64,000 bases of DNA, taken from assembly GCF_030272615.1 (NCBI RefSeq), contig NC_081413.1, positions 556,413,136 through 556,477,135 of the forward strand. Direction: 5' to 3'. A program made the position numbers and the translations under genes. Shown one piece after another: positions 23,801 to 36,097 of this stretch. The notes below the pieces were generated by a model. The model saw nothing but the letters and a program-made list of their open reading frames with translations. It was not told where the DNA came from and ran no database searches. Every line of letters begins with the position of its first letter. Position 1 is the stretch's first letter. This DNA is from Cryptomeria japonica. Lineage: Eukaryota; Streptophyta; Pinopsida; Cupressales; Cupressaceae.

Positions 23801-25074
23801 TAACTGACCTTCGCATTGTTTCAACAACTAGACTTTGAATTCATACCTTAGGGATTAGACATACAACTAAGTAGTTATCTTTCATCATGAAGGTTCATTT
23901 AGTTATCATCTTGGGGTGTGTACTTGAAATGGGTCTACAAAGTGTATGCACTAAAAAGACTAAAATAGTCACCTTTCCTATTACTGGAAATTAAATATTA
24001 CTCAAGGAAGATGTTGAAAGAAAGTAACTAAAATTCTTGAAAAGGAACTAACTAACTTCTAAGGATCAACTAGGAAAGACAATACTTTATCCATGATCAA
24101 CAAATGGGGTTCTGCTCAGTTTGTAGTGGTTGTAGGAACAATCGCAGGAAATATTTCAATGGTTGCAAGAACAGTATGTGATCAAGATAATGCTAAGTAC
24201 AAAATGAAAAGTAACTGATAAAAGAAATCAAGGGAATACTCATTAAGTGGCCCCCCTTAGTAAGAATCCAAACAACTGGATCAAATGCCTAGAACTTAAA
24301 GTATCATCTTTATTAATCCAAAAGTACTTGATAATATAACAACATATTGCTGGAAGTCTGTCTCTTCAACTAAATCAGAACTATATTACAAACTTTGAAA
24401 CTATTCTTTTTCTCAACCACCATACAAGAGAAGGTGGGAGATTATTTAAAGCATGAAATTCTTAACTAGCTAGCATACCACTCCCAAAGTTCAAGGAGGA
24501 TGCTTTTTTTGAACAAGGAGAAATAGAAGGTAGAGTTACAAGCGTTGAGAATCACTCAAAGTCTGTTGGAACAATAGAGAGAATCTAGTGTAACTCCTGA
24601 CCTAAATTTACTCTTATGGAAAAGGAAATCATTTAAGTCTTTAGATAAGTCATAATGAACCACCTTCAACTTCTAGTTGACTCTTTCAATGACAATACTC
24701 GCTATCTCTTTTACCAACCAACAACTCCATGATCTTTATTGCCGAACATCTTGGACTGGTTCAACATTCTTCTGTAGTCTTTCATGAAATTGTTAACTTG
24801 CACAAATATAGACCTAATTATCCCTATTAGAGTAACATTCAAAATCTAGAATGCAACATTACCATGGATGCTCATCATAGCATAATTATGTATTATATTG
24901 CATAAAAAAGGAACATATATCAAACGAGTTCATGTCATATAACCACACCATCAAAACATATAAAGTCTTATCAATTAGCAAAGGTTCTCAACTCAAAACA
25001 CATATCTAGAATCCTAATGTCCCAATGATGACACATAAACATAGATAAAATAGAGCCATTTTTTTGGCTTATCA
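23801..25074 (-). repeat. A2 3' LTR
   Basis: 1274 bases; the plus strand starts TAACTGACC (decayed from TGATCGATC in the other copy) and ends GGCTTATCA. Aligns along its length with 41362-42634. The A2 polypurine tract follows at 25075-25093 (minus-strand AGGTTAGGGGGAA). Confidence 0.9.
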
Positions 25075-25093
25075 TTCCCCCTAACCTAAAGTC

Positions 25094-27980
25094 TTGTTGG
25101 TCCTCCAGAAGAAGATGAAGATGTTGCATTCCTTACTCTTGCATGAATCATGTAATCAATGACTTGAGTTTGACCTAAGCCCCCTATAGAAGGGATCCAA
25201 TAAAATCCCTTATTCTTCTCAAGTATGTCCCATCTAGATTTTTTGTTGTTTCATCAAATGAATTGACATATCTATTGCAGTCTGGTATTGGCCATAAAAT
25301 CATAGGTGGTTGAAAGAGTAATGAAAGCCAATTATTAATTTTTGTTCATCCCAACTAAAGGTACCACAAAGTTGTCGTCAAGGCTGCATAGTAATTTTGT
25401 AAAGAGTGTGGTTCTGCCCTCTTTAATTCCTTTGTAAGACTGTTCCACCTTCTTGCTACATGACCTAGAGTTGACTGTGCCTTAAAGGACTCATTTATTC
25501 AAATTACTTGTATGCTTCTTCCCTCAAGGCCAATATTTTGGGTTTAAAGTCAGGATGATACAATACTCTCTATCATTCATAATAAATTTTCTTGGGATTA
25601 TCACTCTCTGCTCTTATTGGCAAAGGAATTTTGAGTTCTTCCTCTTGATAGGTCTTAGCTTCTTCACCTCTTGCATGTTCATTCTGAATCTAGCACATTA
25701 GTGCTCTTAGATGTATGTCACCAATATATAATAGAGGGTCCATTCTCTATCATGAGGCATTGCATAGTTATGCAAATAAAACTCACAAAGTAAGTTTTTA
25801 ATTACAATAGGAGAGTTGTGATAAACCTGATAAAATTCTTGTGCAGTTTCCAAGGAGTGATCCTGATTTGAAAGAATCCTAGACATTTTGAAAGTGAGAA
25901 AGTGATCCTTTAAATACATTGCATAGACCCTAGGTGGTGATCTACACTCAAGAATGCTAGGCACTATGGTCACAATAGTGTCTATTTTCCCCTTAAGAGC
26001 GACAATCTCCTCATCCCTCTTCTTGATTTCTTTATGTAATTGAAGCTCCTTATTTTCCCATTTTGTTTCCTTGTCCAACATATCTCGATAAAGATTGAAT
26101 GCAACCGACATCTAAGAAAAAGGAGTAGGCCTATGCCTAGCTACCCAAAGTTTCCCTTTTCCTTTCCTTTTTCTCTATTCCTCAGTTAATTGTCCTTGTT
26201 CTGCTACTTGTGCATCCACTGGTTCTTGTGCAGGATTTTCTTTTTGTTATATTTCACCTCCCTACTCTCCTACAAAAGTTGCTTCTTGTTATGTTCTAGG
26301 AATCTATTGTATTTCTTCATGTTGGGGTTCCTCTTCAGTGGCAGGAGCTTGTTGTTCTACTACAAGATCTTTCTCTCATTCCATCATGGAAGCAATTATT
26401 GCAGGACCTATACCATGTTCCTGGTCAATTACTTTCTCTATTGTTTTTTTTTTCCAAATGATCTAACCCATCCAGTCTTACTTCATCATAATATTTCCCT
26501 TCTTGAACTTCTTGTTGTTCATTAGTGTTCTACTCCTCCTCAAAAGTCTGTTCCTTTTCAGATCTTCCACTTATCACCTCCTCTTGAGGAATTGATTTGG
26601 ATAGGTCCTCCAGATTTCACATTTGAATTTTTTCTGGGCTTTCCTCTAAGTCGATGGCTTCTTCTTTGAGGCATAGTTGGAGAACTCCTATAGGTTTTGA
26701 TAGGTTTAGATTTCTTTGTAGTTTCTTAGAACCAAAAAGCTGTTGCAGGAGATTTTGTGATTATAGCCTCCAAATTGTTTTTGGGAGATTTTACAATTTC
26801 CTAGTTTCTCCTTTCAAAGGTTGAAGTTTCTTCATCTAATTCATCCTCGAGTTTTCTTTTTACACCCTTAAAACTTTAGGATCCCTTTTCTTTTTCTAAA
26901 GTTTGTTTAAACTTATGCCTCTGCTTTATTTTCTTAGAGCTTTTTGTACTAAGGTTTTCCTCAACAGTGTCAGTTGACCTTTTCCTCTTTGCTTGTTTAG
27001 GGTTTCGAGTTCATTCTTCTATCTCAACCTCATTTTACTCAATTTCCTTACCCTTTTCCCTATGAGTAGAAGCCCTAGTTTTCCTAAAAATTTCCACTGG
27101 TGGCTACAGAAGTCGACTCAACATTACTAGGGGTTACCTCTATTGCAAGAAATTTTGCAGCAGGAACATCCTTAGAGCTTGAGGCTCCTGGAGCGGTTTT
27201 TCTTTTCTTTTTTATAAACCCTACTCTCTTTTTTAGAAGCCCTTTTTTTACTCCTATAATCTTCTGCCTTAAATTCCTGAAGTGAGACAATTTCCTCCCA
27301 AGACGACTAAGAAACATCCCTTAATTACCATTCAACCAACAATTTAATTAAACAATGGTGAGAGACCAAATTTTACCTACCTTTTTGAGTTTCAATGGCC
27401 ATGATCATCATAAGGTTATACAACACATTTGGGACGTTCTTCCTAATTCCATGCTTGAGATGGCTGAGAAACTTAAAATGAATTGAGTACAAATAAGACT
27501 ACCTTCCTTCATAGGTCAAATATTTAATTATATGAGTAGTTGTAGCCATCCATTTGTCTAGTTAAGAGATTCTTCTAGCCCCTTGCTTGTCAACAATCAA
27601 TGCACGATCTTCGGGTCTCATAAATTTTTCTCTAGCACTCCTAACATCCTTAGATTCTGGGTACTTCTCTCCTTCAATTAGAAAACATGTCACTTTTGTA
27701 ATCCTTTCTTCTGTGGCGAGAAATCTCAGACCTTTAACATTTTCTTCACCATTAGATAATGTCATGGAAAACTCGGTGGCTATATCTTCATTAAAATCAT
27801 CCAGCTTCAGGAAATAATTCAACCATCCACTCTGAACAAATTCTTGACCACATACTTGGTCTTGCAAAATAGAGGTATGGACCATAGGTTCGTGTCTTAT
27901 CAAAGAGCCCCCCATTATTTTTTTTCAGCTCAAGTTTTGCAATATTTTGTAATCCTCTGTTTCAACTTTTTACTAGTGTC
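25094..27980 (-). pseudogene. A2 third ORF (after integrase), unknown protein
   Basis: Minus-strand pieces at 27915-27562, 27317-27084 and 26111-25707, with decayed frames between. The first has SGWLNYFLKLDDFNEDIATEF and SKDVRSAREKF, the last has a charged coiled-coil start (ELQLHKEIKKRDEEIVALKGKI) shortened here to its pattern of Leu/Ile heptads, then LLCEFYLHNYAMP. These match the A1 ORF at 19850-22014 in the same order. The middle is Lys/Ser-rich, as in A1. No membrane segment or known domain is visible. It is a shared extra gene of this family with unknown role. Confidence 0.68.
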
Positions 27981-28830
27981 TCTTGTAGTTCACAATCTCT
28001 ATCTTTAAAAGAAAAAAAACTTTCTAGATGAGAATGACTAAAATGAATGGCAACTAAAAAGGTGACAAGACAATGAAATTATGGCTCATAAAGGCGGAAG
28101 GAAAACCTAGAAAGGAACTCATCCAAAGCTTCAAAAATAAAAAAATGTGTTTGTTTCTTGTATTTCTCATGAAATAAAATGTCACAATCACTTTATTCGC
28201 TTAATCCAAATTTTATTTTTATTAAAAGTGACACAAGGTATTGATGATGTGGAACATGGGAAAGTCAAATCATATGTGGGAATATCAAATCACAGTACAC
28301 TCCCCCCAACCAAAAGTGTTCCAAGTGTCCTCATATGGCAGAAGAGAAATTATAGGAAGGTTATGAGGAATATACATTGGAATGATGATGCAACTAATGA
28401 ATGATTCTAACAAGAAATAATTTAAGCATTAATTTGTGATGTACCTAGAGTGATCTGATGCCATGCAAGTTGTAGTCCTCTTGAGCTCACCTACAGTTAA
28501 CTTAATGATAGTGGTTGAAAAGTAGCTGCATGTGAAGTGAGGTGGAGTGAAATGGAAGATATGAAGGTGAAATGGAGTGGAGTATGGAAATTATTGTGGA
28601 TAAATAACTTCCAAAAGTATGGAAGTGTTTATTATGAATTTTCATGGTGGATTAGTTAGAAGGAAGGGTTGAGATCCCACCTACGTCAGTTGCAGGAAAC
28701 CCCAAGGGTGAAGCTATAGGAAAATCAGAGGTTGAAGCAAAAATGGTACACAAAATCTTCTTTGGATGAGGGATTTTTATACAAATTCAACCTATGACCA
28801 TTGACTAGCAAGTTGAATCTTACAGGATCA
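27981..28830 (-). other. A2 spacer between integrase and third ORF, with G tract
   Basis: No coding sequence. At 28299-28310 the minus strand reads GTTGGGGGGAGT, the counterpart of the A1 tract at 19594. The rest is unremarkable and A-rich. Confidence 0.6.
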
Positions 28831-30010
28831 ATTGTTGTTAGCTAAACAACTCCATTCTCAAATACCTATGATACCTCATATGGGCCTAACCATCTTGTAT
28901 GAAGTTTTCCCAAATTATCTTTGTATCAGGAATCATATAGGAGAGCCCAATCTCCTGATTGAAATTTCTTGTCTTTAATGTATTTATCATGCCATCTAAT
29001 TCATTGGTTTTGTAGGATTTCTATGTTTTGTAGGGTTGTTGTCCCAATTCCATCTAACTCATTCAACTACATGATCCTTTATTATTGTGCGACAGTGATA
29101 TTCATATGCAATTCAACTGCAATTTTGAGATTTTTATGCTCAGGTTCAATGGGTAGCATTTCTTTCTTTCCATATAGCATCTCAAAAGGAGTGAACTATG
29201 TTGTTGTCTTCCAAGAAATTTTTATATGCCCAGACTACTTTCGACAATCGAGCTACCCAATCTTTCCTACGGAGATCTACAGTTTTGGTTAGGACGCTTT
29301 CAATTTCCATATTGGTTATCTCTGCTTGACCATTAGCTTGAGGATGTTATGGTGTAGATTTCCAATGCCTGGTATTGTATTCATTGACCAATGTTGTAAC
29401 AAGTGTAGATGTGGACTGGGCTCCTTGGTCTATGACAATTTCTCTAGGGACTCCATATCTTGTGAATATTTCTTCATATAGAAACTTCACAACCTTGTTA
29501 TCTCTTGCACATTCTATTACCTTAGCCTCTTCCCATTTAGTGACATAATTAGTACAATTTAGAATGTAAGACTTACCATTAGAAGGTGTATCAATTGGTC
29601 CTACAAAATCAAGGCCCTACTTGTCAAATGGTGTTACTACTACTTGAGGATGCAAGAGCATTTCATTTGATCTTGTTGGTCTTCCCATCCTTTGGCACCT
29701 ATCACATTTCATTGTATACCTAACTGCATCTTTATGAAATGTTGGCCAATAATATCATGTGTTACGTATTATGATAGATTTTATTTTTGCTGTAAAATGT
29801 CCACCATAGCGTTCATCATGGCATGCATGTTGTATATCACAAGTCTCATATTTTATCACACATCTTCTCATGACATGGTCTAGACTTGTGTAGAATAAGC
29901 ATCCTGCTATCAATGTGAATTTGAAACTCTTATCAACAAGCAGTTTTCTTTCGGTTGGATAAAAATGAGAAGGTACTTTTTGAGAAACTAAATAGTTGAC
30001 AATATTAGCA
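28831..30010 (-). pseudogene. A2 integrase, broken
   Basis: Right to left: zinc-binding module (HACHDERYGGHF, then CDRCQRMGR at about 29700), the core with DFVGPIDTPSNGKSY and GVPREIVIDQGAQ (second Asp, about 29440), the HPQANGQAE block (Glu region, about 29340), and the C-terminal GKLHTRWLGPYEV near 28890. Many stops interrupt it. It is the closest match of the A1 integrase. Confidence 0.85.
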
Positions 30011-30331
30011 TACCATGGTGTTTTAACAACAATGGAGAATAGATGCCCATCCGGGAATGAATAATCCATAATTGGTGAATCTTGATTTGTTGTTAATCGT
30101 GAAATAAAATCTGCAACTACATTTGCCTTTCCTGGTTTGTCTATAATTGTGATATCACTCTCTATATCAGCGTACCATGGTGTTTTAACAACAATGGAGA
30201 ATAAATGCTCATCTAGGAACGAATCATGCATAATTGGTGAATCTTGATTTGTTAATCGTGAAAGAAAATCTGCAACTACATTTGCCTTTCTTGGTTTGTC
30301 TATAATTGTGATATCAAACTCTTGCATCCAA
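30011..30331 (-). repeat. in-frame tandem duplication at the RNase H-integrase junction of A2
   Basis: Two direct copies, 30011-30172 and 30173-30331 (162 and about 159 bases), inside one open minus-strand frame (30348-29755). Each codes DITIIDKP-KANVVADF-SRL through VVKTPWYA-I. The copies differ by scattered bases and one 3-base gap, so the duplication kept the frame and is not recent. Confidence 0.9.
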
Positions 30332-31115
30332 AGAATCCATCTGGCCAACCTTCCTGAGATTCAAGGTTTGTTCATGATATATCTGATCGCTGCAGAGGTT
30401 GGTATAAACAAAGACTTTATACCCAGTTATATAATGTCTGAACTTTTTGAGAGCATAGATTACTGCTAACATCTCCATTTATGTTACTATATAGTAAATT
30501 CAGTGCCCTGCAAGTTTTTGCTGACAAAATAAATTGCATGGTCCACTGATGTTTATTTTTGTCCTAGGACAACTCCAATTGCATAATCAAATGCATCGGT
30601 GTGTATATGGAATGGAAGTTCCCAATTAGGACCTTGAAGAACTGGTGCATGAGCTAATGCTTCCTTTAGTTCAGAGAATACTTTGTTGTATGAGTCTATC
30701 CACTAGAATTCTACATCTTTTGTGAGGAGTGTATACATTGGTGCTATAATTTTACTAATATCTTTGATGAATCTCCTATAATAGCCTGCATGGCCTAAAA
30801 AACTTCTTACATCTTTCTATTTTCTAGGTACATGCAAGTTAGAAATAACTTCAATTTTTGTTGGGTCCACTTGAATTCCTTTGTGAGAAAGATAGTGGCC
30901 AAGGACAACACCCTCCTGTATCATCATGAAACACTTCTCATTGTTTAAAGACAAGTTATGATCTTCAAACCTTTGAAAATTCTTCTCTAGGCTACTTAAT
31001 GCTTCTTCAAAAGTTCCACCATAGGTAGTGAAGTTGTCCATGTATATCTTCATACAATCATGACAAATATCTGAAAACATGCTTATGACTGCCCTTTGGA
31101 AAGTAGTTGGGGCAT
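30332..31115 (-). pseudogene. A2 reverse transcriptase (end) and RNase H
   Basis: From the C2 edge the RT goes on with FSDICHDCMKIYMDNF, where the YMDD active site has become YMDN, so polymerase activity is lost. LNNEKCFMM and VVLGHYLSHKGIQVDP follow (30980-30860). The RNase H part (30800-30350) is broken but includes the ALAHAPVLQGP and HTDA-type blocks. The part before the insertion is at 37941-38763; removing C2 and one copy of TACAT lets the frame run on. Confidence 0.87.
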
Positions 31116-31120
31116 TACAT

Positions 31121-32238
31121 TGTTAGGAACTGGGAAGGACAACTGAGAGGGAGGGGTGAATCAGTTGTTGACCAGTTGTCAATAAATTATAACCCAAATG
31201 CAAATTATTCCAACTTAAACTTAGTGTCAACAAACCAAAGTTAAATGCCGATAAAACAGATTAATAGTTATAGTAGTACCAGTTTAACTTAATGCATGAA
31301 ACAGAAAGAGAAACATCATCCACAACACATGACACAGATTTATACGTGGAAACCCGGTAAGGGAAAAACCACTGTGGGAAACCTTACCCACAATCACATG
31401 ATACTACTATAAATAGTATGTGTATACAAATGGGGTCTACACATGCAAAAAGGCCAACCGCCTAGAGCTCACTGCTCAATCACAAAATAGGAGTCACACT
31501 GACTACAATTGGATGTCTAAATCCAGTGACAATGTACTGCTCAAAATAGCATATGCAATGCTGGATTCAGTACCGATTTAAGCTTTGAACATGAGTGCCA
31601 ATAACCTTCATAACCTTCCTTCAACCTTCAAATAATGTCTGTGTGATTCACACAAGGATCTTCTCTTCTTCTCTTCAATATACACTTATACAATTACCAT
31701 TCCATATCTCACAAATGGGATCTTACAATCATTTATACAAAACCTAAGACCACATGATAAGGTTGGCTCACTAAAGATATTACAATTAAATCAATTACAA
31801 ATGTCTTGATGTTATACAACATGTTGGCTCAATATATTTACATATCAATAAACCATCTCCATAACGTGACATGTTGATCTGGAATGCCAGTCCATAACCT
31901 AGACCTATCTGTTGGTAAAGGCAAATCTGTCAAGCTGATTAGACCAATAAGAAAAACACCAAATCCAAACTTCCAATCCATGTCTTCAACATAACCAAAT
32001 GATCTCCAGATGATAACAAGTCATCATCACTATCGATGAATAATATATCCTGTTGGTGAACATAGACCGGTGACTATGCATAAGCCAATATCCATGTCGG
32101 GACCACAATGTGTCGGTGCAACAGTAAACCAATATAACCATAGTGCCAAATCAACAATTTAGACCTCCAAGAAGACAACCATTGACTTCAATGACAAAAC
32201 CAATGCAACACATGACGAAGTCATCCATAATACCAACA
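31121..32238 (-). repeat. C2 3' LTR
   Basis: 1118 bases, plus strand TGTTAGGAAC ... ATACCAACA. Near-identical in layout to 36819-37940. Confidence 0.95.
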
Positions 32239-32252
32239 ATCTCCCCCTTTGG
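32239..32252 (-). other. C2 polypurine tract
   Basis: Minus-strand CCAAAGGGGGAGAT directly before the 3' LTR; the same motif precedes the C1 3' LTR. Confidence 0.9.
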
Positions 32253-32589
32253 CATTGATGGCAACACTAGATGGAAAAACATCTAAGTGCCAAAAACAGA
32301 ATGCCAAAAACCAATGACCAATAATCTCCCAAGGATAGATCAATAAAAAGTTTGTTACAAAACCAAAATACATCTCTCCAAGAATATATCTTTCCAAAGG
32401 AATAATGTTTTTCCATAGATATCTCTCCCCTTTGACATCAAATGCCAAAGCAGTTAAGAATTAAAACATATAATATAGCTGACTACTCCCCGTGAGTAGT
32501 AGCTCTCCTCCATCAAAGCCGGAAAAAGTTTTTTCTGTTTAGTCTCTATCGGTTTGATGCCAATCTTCATCATTCAAGTCTCTGCCGGT

Positions 32590-33395
32590 GGGGAAATTAC
32601 CCCAAGCTGCTCTCTGAGATATTCAAATGTTTCCTTAGGCAAAGGCTTTGTAAAAATATCTGCAATTTTCTCTTTAGTATTCACATAAACCAATCTTACT
32701 TCATTTGTTTCAACATTCTCTTTCAAAAAATTGTACTTAATAGAAACATGCTTTGTCTTAGAGTGAAATACCGGATTATTTAATATACCAATTGCTATTG
32801 AATTATCACAATAGATAATTATCGGTTCTTTTCATTTTACCTTTATATCCTTCAACATTTTCTTGATCCACAATACATGAGTACAATTAGTTGTTGATGC
32901 AACATATTCTGATTCTTCTATAGATAATGATGTACAAGTTTGCTTCTTACTTATCCATGAAATCAATCTTCTACCAAGAAAGAATGCACCGCCAGTGGTA
33001 CTCTTTCTGTCATCTACATATCTTGCCCAATTTGCGTCAGTATATGCACATAAATCAAAATTGTCATCTTTAGGATACCATAAACCAAGATTTGTTGTGC
33101 CTTGTCAGTACTAGAAAATCCTTTTAACTATTGATTCATGATTTTCTTTAGGATTGCTTTGAAATCTAGATACAATACATACTGCATTCATTATATCAAG
33201 TCTTGTTTGTGTCAAATACAGTAAACATCCAATCATATATTTTTACCTTGTCGAATTAATAGGAGCTGAATCATCCTTCAATGTCAATTTATCAGTCGTA
33301 GTCATAGGAGTACTTACCGGTTTAGAGTTTTCCATACCAAATTTCTTCAAAATTTCCTTCAATTAATTTGTTTGACATATGAATATACCTTTATC
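32590..33395 (-). pseudogene. C2 RNase H, broken
   Basis: Minus-strand reading shows YTDANWARYVDDRKSTTGG (first Asp), EESEYVAST (Glu), YCDNSIAIGI (Asp), TKHVSIKYNFLKE and the end block IADIFTKPLPKETF at about 32640. In-frame stops (for example near 33245, 33125 and 32835) break it; the one near 32835 is TGA for an expected Trp. The between-gene stretch 32253-32589 has no gene. Confidence 0.85.
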
Positions 33396-34208
33396 AGTTT
33401 ATGAAATCTGCAAACCTAAAAAGAATTTTATCTCTCCAATCATAGACATTTCAAATTCTTCCTGCATCTTATTAGCAAAGTCTTTACATAACTCTTCTTT
33501 ACCTCCAAAAATGATATCACCTACAAAGCCTTCAATAACCAAAATATCATCATTGGTGACTTTGTAATACAAATTGTTGTCAGCATTACCTTTTGTGTAA
33601 CCAAGCTTCAAAAGATATTTATCCAATCTAGCATACCAAGCTCTGGGAGCTTGCTTTAATCCATATAAAGCTTTCCTTAACCTGCAAACCATATTCTTAT
33701 CTTTTGTCAATGAAAATCCATCAGGTTGTTCAATGTAAACTTTCTCTTCAAGATCTCCATTCAAAAATTCACATTTTACATCCATCTGGTAAACTTAATA
33801 GTTCTTATGAGCTGCAAATGCAAGAAATAGTCTAACTGCCTCAATTTTGGCTACCGGTGCAAAGGTTTCATTATAATCTATTCCTTCTTTCCATGAATAA
33901 CCTTTACAAACTAATCTTGCTTTGTTCCTAATTAATTCACCATCCTCATTAAGTTGATTTCTAAATACCCATTTAGTTCCAATTACATTTTTGTCTTTAG
34001 GTTGGGGAACCAATGTCCAAGTATTATTCTTTTCAATTTGTTCTAATTCATCTTCCATTGATTTTATCCAATATTTATCTTCACATGCTTCATTAACAAA
34101 TGCTAGTTCAATTTGAGAAATTAAACATACCTCTTCATTTGCCAGTCTTCTTCTAGTCATAACACCTTGATTCTTGTTTCCAATTATTTGATTCTCTGAA
34201 TGATTCAA
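33396..34208 (-). pseudogene. C2 reverse transcriptase
   Basis: Two open frames (34208-33795, 33785-33399) split by one stop. Motifs: [54 protein letters not shown], then EGFVGDIIFGG. The last is the active site, where the first of the two catalytic Asp is now Gly, so the enzyme is dead. It ends MSMIGEIKFFLGLQI before RNase H. Confidence 0.92.
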
Positions 34209-35330
34209 TCTTACATACCTAGGTTTATTCTAATTTACATTCACAAGTTGTTGTTGTTCAGTCACAGTTGAGTTCTTTGATGATGTCGGTGTGACTGGAT
34301 CTACATTCTATACCAGTGCAATCTATGTCGGTTCATTTATAATCATTTCTATTGTCGGTTCCATAGATCTTGATTCTCCTCCAAAATGTTCGTCTATCTT
34401 CACATTAGTACTCTCAATGATCTTCTACAATCTTTTATTATAACATCTATATGCCTTACTTCTAGATGAATAACCAAGAAATATTATTTCATCACTTCTA
34501 GGATCAAATTTGCCAACATACTCATCTCTCCTAATATAAAATTTGCTTCCAAATATTTTGAAGTATTTAAGAGTAGGATATGTCCAAACCATAGTTCATA
34601 AGGGGTCTTACCGATTTCACTTTTGATGTGAACTCTGTTGAAAGTATAAACCATTGTATTCACTGCTTCTCTCCAGTACACATGAGGTAAAAAAAATTCC
34701 ATCAACATGGATCTTGTTGCATCCAGAATAGTTTTGTTCTTCCTTTCCACAACTCCATTCTACTGGGGTGTCCGGGGTGCTAATAGTTGTCTTTTAATTC
34801 CATTCACTTCACAAGATGCATTAAATTCTCTAGATGTAAATTCTCCTCCTTGATCTAATCTCAAACATTTGATTTTCTTTCCAGTTTCATTCTCTACCAT
34901 TGCCTTGAATATCTTGAATCTTCCAAAAGCTTTTGATTTCTCCCTGAGAAAAGTAACCCAACACATTCTAGAATAATCATCAATTATTAGCATAAAGTAT
35001 CTATCACCTTGTAGACTTCTTATTCTTGTTGGACCACACAAATCCGTATGAATTAAATCAAGAGTATTATTGGATTTTTTAGTAATGCTCTTAAAATTTA
35101 TTCTAACTTTCTTTCCCATTTGACATTCCTTACATACCAGATTATGAGGTTTCACAATCTTAGTTAAATCCCTTACTACCTTAGTTGAATTGGTCTTTAC
35201 AATGCAATCAAAATTCACATGACAGAGTCTTTTATGCCATAACCAACTTTCATCAATGTGTGCAATTAAACATGTCTTATCACTGGTATTCAAATGAAAG
35301 GTATTACCTTTAGTTTGATTACCAGTTGCA
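34209..35330 (-). pseudogene. C2 integrase and linker
   Basis: The zinc module LWHKRLCHVN ... CKECQMGK, then IHTDLCGPTRIRS (first Asp), LRLDQGGEFTSREF (second Asp) and ERKNKTILDATRSM after the Glu region. The core is open from 35330 to 34760 and again 34750-34484, with a shift at the TPQ-NG junction. The linker 34483-34209 is short of open frame and degenerate. Confidence 0.88.
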
Positions 35331-35795
35331 ATCTCCAATCCAGTTCGGTTTATGATTTTGCATTTTTCATTCTTGAATTGTAACTGAAATCCTTTTTCCA
35401 CTAACTGACCAACACTCAAAAGATTATTCTTCAAACCTTCTACACAATAAACATTGTCAGTATTATGCTTACCATCCAAAGATATAGTGTCTTTTCCTTT
35501 GATTAAACAAGCTTTATCATCTCCAAACCTTACTAGACCTCCATGAATTTCTTGAAATGATATGAATTTTCTTTTATCATTAGTCATATGATGCGAGCAT
35601 CCTCTATCTATAATACATTCATCCTTTTAATCAATTTTTGCTGCTAGTGCCTACTCTACCAGTTTGACAATAGGTGCCAGTGAATCTTCCTTTAATGCAA
35701 CAAATGCCCATCCACTATCCACTAGATCTTCTTCTGAGTCATTTGTAACACCTTCATCTACATAGTAACATGAATTATCTTTGCTTTTCTTAAAT
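35331..35795 (-). pseudogene. C2 aspartic protease
   Basis: The active-site block reads CIIDRGCSHHMTND (about 35620-35580): the usual D-S-G is D-R-G, which removes a catalytic-loop residue. It goes on with VRFGDDKACLIKGKD and NNLLSVGQLVEKGF. The stretch 35625-35795 has stops and is spacer between gag and protease. Confidence 0.85.
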
Positions 35796-36060
35796 TTATC
35801 TCTGATATTCAAGGTTAGGTTTATATGTTCTTCTTGCTTCCTCCCTTAGTCTTGCATGTCTATCAAGACACCTAGAAGCCATATGACCAACTTTATTGCA
35901 ATTAAAACATTTGAAAGGTGCTTTACCTTCATACTTACTTCCTGCTAGACCTTTAGGCATCTTCCTTGTGAATAGTGCTTCAAGTTCTTCAAGTTCTTCA
36001 TTTTCTCTTCTCATATCTTCAAGTTCTCTTGCATAAAGTGCTTTCCAATCAGTTTTGTCA

Positions 36061-36097
<37 letters not shown>

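Noticed and set aside
23528-23803. Plus-strand Ser/Leu-rich open frame
   Set aside because: It is the complement of the acidic coiled-coil end of the PMD ORF; its Ser-rich look is a composition effect.
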